From contig NZ_CP047024.1 in assembly GCF_009796745.1 (NCBI RefSeq), positions 2,728,001 through 2,792,000 on the forward strand: DNA of 64,000 bases, given 5' to 3'. This document shows positions 61,804-64,000 of the stretch, piece by piece. Source of the stretch: Paraglaciecola sp. L1A13 (GTDB lineage Bacteria > Pseudomonadota > Gammaproteobacteria > Enterobacterales > Alteromonadaceae). The translations under genes were made by a program, and so were the position numbers. The notes below the pieces were generated by a model that was not told the origin of the DNA, did no database searches, and saw nothing but the letters and a program-made list of their open reading frames with translations. Numbering within the stretch: position 1 is the stretch's first letter; every line of letters begins with the position of its first letter.

Positions 61804-63516
61804 TTAGGCTTTCCATAACATGAATAGAATAATGACTAGCTGTATCAGGCAAATTCCTTGATAGACTAATAGCGGGTTGCGTTGAATTAACGGTTGTTTC
61901 TGTATCGCTAACAACAAACGTTGATTAGGTTGAGATAAATCCATTAAAAACTCAGAAAATGCCTGATAGCGTAGTGCCGGATTCGGCTGCAAGGCTTTCT
62001 TCAAGGTCAAGTCTAACCATACAGGCAAGTCAGTTCTGTATTTGCTGACTGGCAGATATTCCCATTCATAATAAGCACTGGGAATATAATCCTGATAGCG
62101 GAAAGGTTTAAACGGTAAATGTCCCGTCAACATTTCATACACCACTGCCGCCACAGAAAACAGATCGCACTTATGGTCGCTGTTTTGAGTGAGTAAATAT
62201 TCCGGTGCAATGTAATGCACTGAACCTACCGCAATGTTCTCTTGAGGCAAGGAATTCGTTTCGACTAGAGCGTTTACCAGAACAGTACCAAAATCGATAA
62301 GCTTTACTTCGCCATTATGATCCACCATAACATTTTCAGGTTTAACATCACGATGCACCATGTCTTTACGCTGCAATACGCGTAAGGCATCAACCAATGG
62401 CCGAATAATTCCCCGTACCTGCTCAATTGAAGGCAAAGGATTGTCTAACATCCATTGACGCAAAGTTTGCCCATCAATGAATTCGCATACGTGGTACATA
62501 AATTTCGCGTTATCAGGGCGTTTGTATATGCGCATCACGTTGTGATGTTTAATATGCTGACCTACCCACTCTTCGCGCAGAAATCCGCTCAAATATACCG
62601 GATCATCAACAAAGTTTTGTGAGGGGATCTTTAACCCATAGGTTTTACCGTCCACCTCATTAACGACTTTATACAAACTACTGCGAGTGCCGTTGAATAA
62701 GGTTTGTACCACCCGGTAGCCTTCTAACTTCATCCCGACCTCTAACGCCGGTGGCATCGCTAAGCGCATCAACTGTCGATAATGTTCGTCTAAGCTTGCA
62801 TTGGGTAATTCTGTGATATGCACTAACAAGCACGTGACATTATCGTCACTTCCTGCGTTGAGCGCCGCAGCAACAATATTATTTGCCCGTTGTTCTAGGC
62901 TAACACTGGTGTCTTTGATGAATACCAGCAGTTCTTTATTCGATAAAAACTCATGGACACCATCTGAGGTAAACACAAAAATATCATCGCGCTCTAATTC
63001 GAGGGTACGAAAGTCTACGTCCAGGTGTGCTTCAATCCCCACCGCTCGGGTGAGCACATTTTTACCACCTTGGCGGGAGACATGATCAGTCGTCAGTTGC
63101 TCAAATTCGTTTTGTTGAACCCGGCTAATACGGCTATCACCAGAATGCAAAATAAAGCCAGAAGTCGACTTAAACACCATGCCGCTGAAAGTGGTGACCA
63201 TCTGGCTATGACCACCATGTTCATAATCATGCTGCCCGTAACACCATCGATTGAGGCCTTGCAGTATTTTGCTGGACGCATGTTTAACGGTCCACGTTTG
63301 CGGGGTTTGATAATAATCTTGAATGAAGTTTGTCACGCACGTAATAGCGGCTTCACGGGCACGAGTACAGACACTAACACCATCAGCAATGGCGGCTACT
63401 GCACCTTTGGCGACTAAATCGGTGTCTTTCGGTAAGTAGGCGGCAAAGGCGTCTTGATTCTCTGCCTTTACCCCCGGACTGGAAAAACCGCCGAATGCTA
63501 ACTTAAGTTTTTCCAA
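61804..63516 (-). CDS. Bifunctional PP2C phosphatase / Ser-Thr protein kinase fusion
   Basis: The 570-residue product joins a PP2C-type phosphatase (about 5-240: AIADGVS, HSGDSRISR, FTSDGVHEF and GSDDNVT with the metal Asp residues) to a eukaryotic-type kinase (about 265-530: YGLKIPS with the Lys, HRDVKPENVMVD, KLIDFGTV) and a C-terminal transmembrane anchor (about 548-567). Both catalytic sets look intact. It lies between NarK/NasA and the nrt operon, 30 bp after the former, so a role in nitrate assimilation control is inferred. The frame opens with TTG at 63516; a better-looking ATG at about 63531 is out of frame. Confidence 0.9.
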   Translation of the reverse strand: MEKLKLAFGGFSSPGVKAENQDAFAAYLPKDTDLVAKGAVAAIADGVSVCTRAREAAITCVTNFIQDYYQTPQTWTVKHASSKILQGLNRWCYGQHDYEHGGHSQMVTTFSGMVFKSTSGFILHSGDSRISRVQQNEFEQLTTDHVSRQGGKNVLTRAVGIEAHLDVDFRTLELERDDIFVFTSDGVHEFLSNKELLVFIKDTSVSLEQRANNIVAAALNAGSDDNVTCLLVHITELPNASLDEHYRQLMRLAMPPALEVGMKLEGYRVVQTLFNGTRSSLYKVVNEVDGKTYGLKIPSQNFVDDPVYLSGFLREEWVGQHIKHHNVMRIYKRPDNAKFMYHVCEFIDGQTLRQWMLDNPLPSIEQVRGIIRPLVDALRVLQRKDMVHRDVKPENVMVDHNGEVKLIDFGTVLVNALVETNSLPQENIAVGSVHYIAPEYLLTQNSDHKCDLFSVAAVVYEMLTGHLPFKPFRYQDYIPSAYYEWEYLPVSKYRTDLPVWLDLTLKKALQPNPALRYQAFSEFLMDLSQPNQRLLLAIQKQPLIQRNPLLVYQGICLIQLVIILFMLWKA

Positions 63517-63546
63517 TGTTTATTACTCATAACGGTAGATTGATAC

Positions 63547-64000
63547 TTAGGTAACGTGGATCAATTCAACACTACCATCTTCGCGTACTTCCGTCATTGC
63601 ACCCGACGGCTCTTTCATAAAGAACAGCGCAATAAATCCGATGACAGCGGTACACGCAATGACGGTAAAGAAGGTAGGGGTATCGACCAGTGAGTAAACT
63701 GTTAAATAGACGACGGCACCAACGTTACCGTAAGCACCGGTCATACCTGCTATCTGCCCAGTCAATCGACGCTTAATCAGCGGTACCACAGCAAATACTG
63801 CACCTTCTCCGGATTGCACGAAAAACGAACACGCCATTACAGCGATAACGGCTAACCATATAGGCCAACTTGAATCAATTAAACTCAAGCAAAAATAACC
63901 GATCGCTAAACCAGCGGTCAAAATAAGTAAAGTTTTTCTGCGACCAAAGCGATCAGAAATCATTCCACCGCCGGGTCTAGACATCAAATTCATAAATGCA
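63547..64000 (-). CDS. Nitrate/nitrite MFS transporter NarK/NasA (partial)
   Basis: C-terminal part, about 150 residues, of a major facilitator of the nitrate/nitrite porter family; the N-terminus is beyond the right edge. Visible are the signature [17 protein letters not shown] (MFS motif with the nitrate-porter GGG), and four to five transmembrane segments including the second nitrate signature-like [16 protein letters not shown] and [13 protein letters not shown]. It is followed 30 bp later by the PP2C-kinase gene. The assignment to the NarK/NasA family is secure; direction of transport is not deducible. Confidence 0.9.
   Translation of the reverse strand, partial: AFMNLMSRPGGGMISDRFGRRKTLLILTAGLAIGYFCLSLIDSSWPIWLAVIAVMACSFFVQSGEGAVFAVVPLIKRRLTGQIAGMTGAYGNVGAVVYLTVYSLVDTPTFFTVIACTAVIGFIALFFMKEPSGAMTEVREDGSVELIHVT

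Overview
The window looks like a chromosomal segment of a marine gammaproteobacterium of the Alteromonadales (Alteromonas/Glaciecola/Paraglaciecola-like). This placement is inferred from gene content and protein style: moderate G+C, a monomeric isocitrate dehydrogenase, a cspD-clpS-clpA block, an rluE-mnmA-hflD-purB-roxA block shared in outline with E. coli, and an assimilatory nitrate cluster carrying a phosphatase/kinase fusion. No rRNA, tRNA, CRISPR array, insertion sequence or prophage was recognised.

Layout. 1-15.4 kb is core housekeeping: clpA (cut by the left edge), clpS, cspD, icd, rluE, mnmA, hflD, purB, a membrane class III nucleotide cyclase where E. coli has phoPQ, roxA, a DUF6279 lipoprotein, a LytS/LytTR-type two-component pair, an Mpo1-like protein and a PilZ protein. 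15.5-20 kb holds an M61 peptidase, an adenine/adenosine deaminase and a zinc alcohol dehydrogenase. 20-26.8 kb is a cusCBA-type copper/silver efflux operon with a small Cys/Met-rich CopL-like exported protein upstream. 27-31.7 kb has two monovalent cation/proton antiporters, a glutathione S-transferase, an orphan membrane ORF and gene-poor DNA with a short dispersed repeat. 31.9-34.6 kb is a four-gene bufferin-type RiPP operon (DUF2282 precursor, DUF692 enzyme, DUF2063 partner, DoxX membrane protein). 35-44 kb holds a YbiI-type zinc finger protein, a nitrilase, a FadH-like reductase, a HAD lipoprotein phosphatase, a TonB receptor plus PepSY protein behind a Fur-box-like site, and a general stress flavoprotein. 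44.5-49.3 kb is an ABC efflux operon of the Mac type, split into separate genes. 50-55 kb is a cation region: a yybP-ykoY-type Mn2+ riboswitch before a UPF0016 Mn exporter, a glutaredoxin, then a tight DUF211 / VIT1-like / P-type Ca2+ ATPase cassette. 55.4-56.4 kb has a SIMPL protein and a small membrane protein. 56.6-64 kb is the nitrate assimilation region: porin, nrtD, nrtB and nrtA, then the PP2C-kinase fusion and a NarK/NasA transporter cut by the right edge.

How the genes work together. Metal handling dominates the accessory part: Cu/Ag efflux plus CopL-like protein, a bufferin (copper-binding peptide) system, Mn export under a riboswitch, predicted iron uptake, and a cassette for an unknown divalent cation. 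The nitrate region has layered control readable in the DNA. An NtrC-like site and a -24/-12 sigma54 promoter lie upstream of nrtA. The leader ends in a strong intrinsic terminator just before the nrtA start codon and is preceded by a hairpin with an ANTAR-type hexaloop, so nitrogen limitation would start transcription and a nitrate-responsive antiterminator would let it through. The best candidates for less-described biology are the DUF211-VIT1-ATPase cassette, the PP2C-kinase fusion beside nitrate transport, the cyclase lacking a canonical catalytic Asn, and the CusB with an apparently metal-ligand-free CusF domain.
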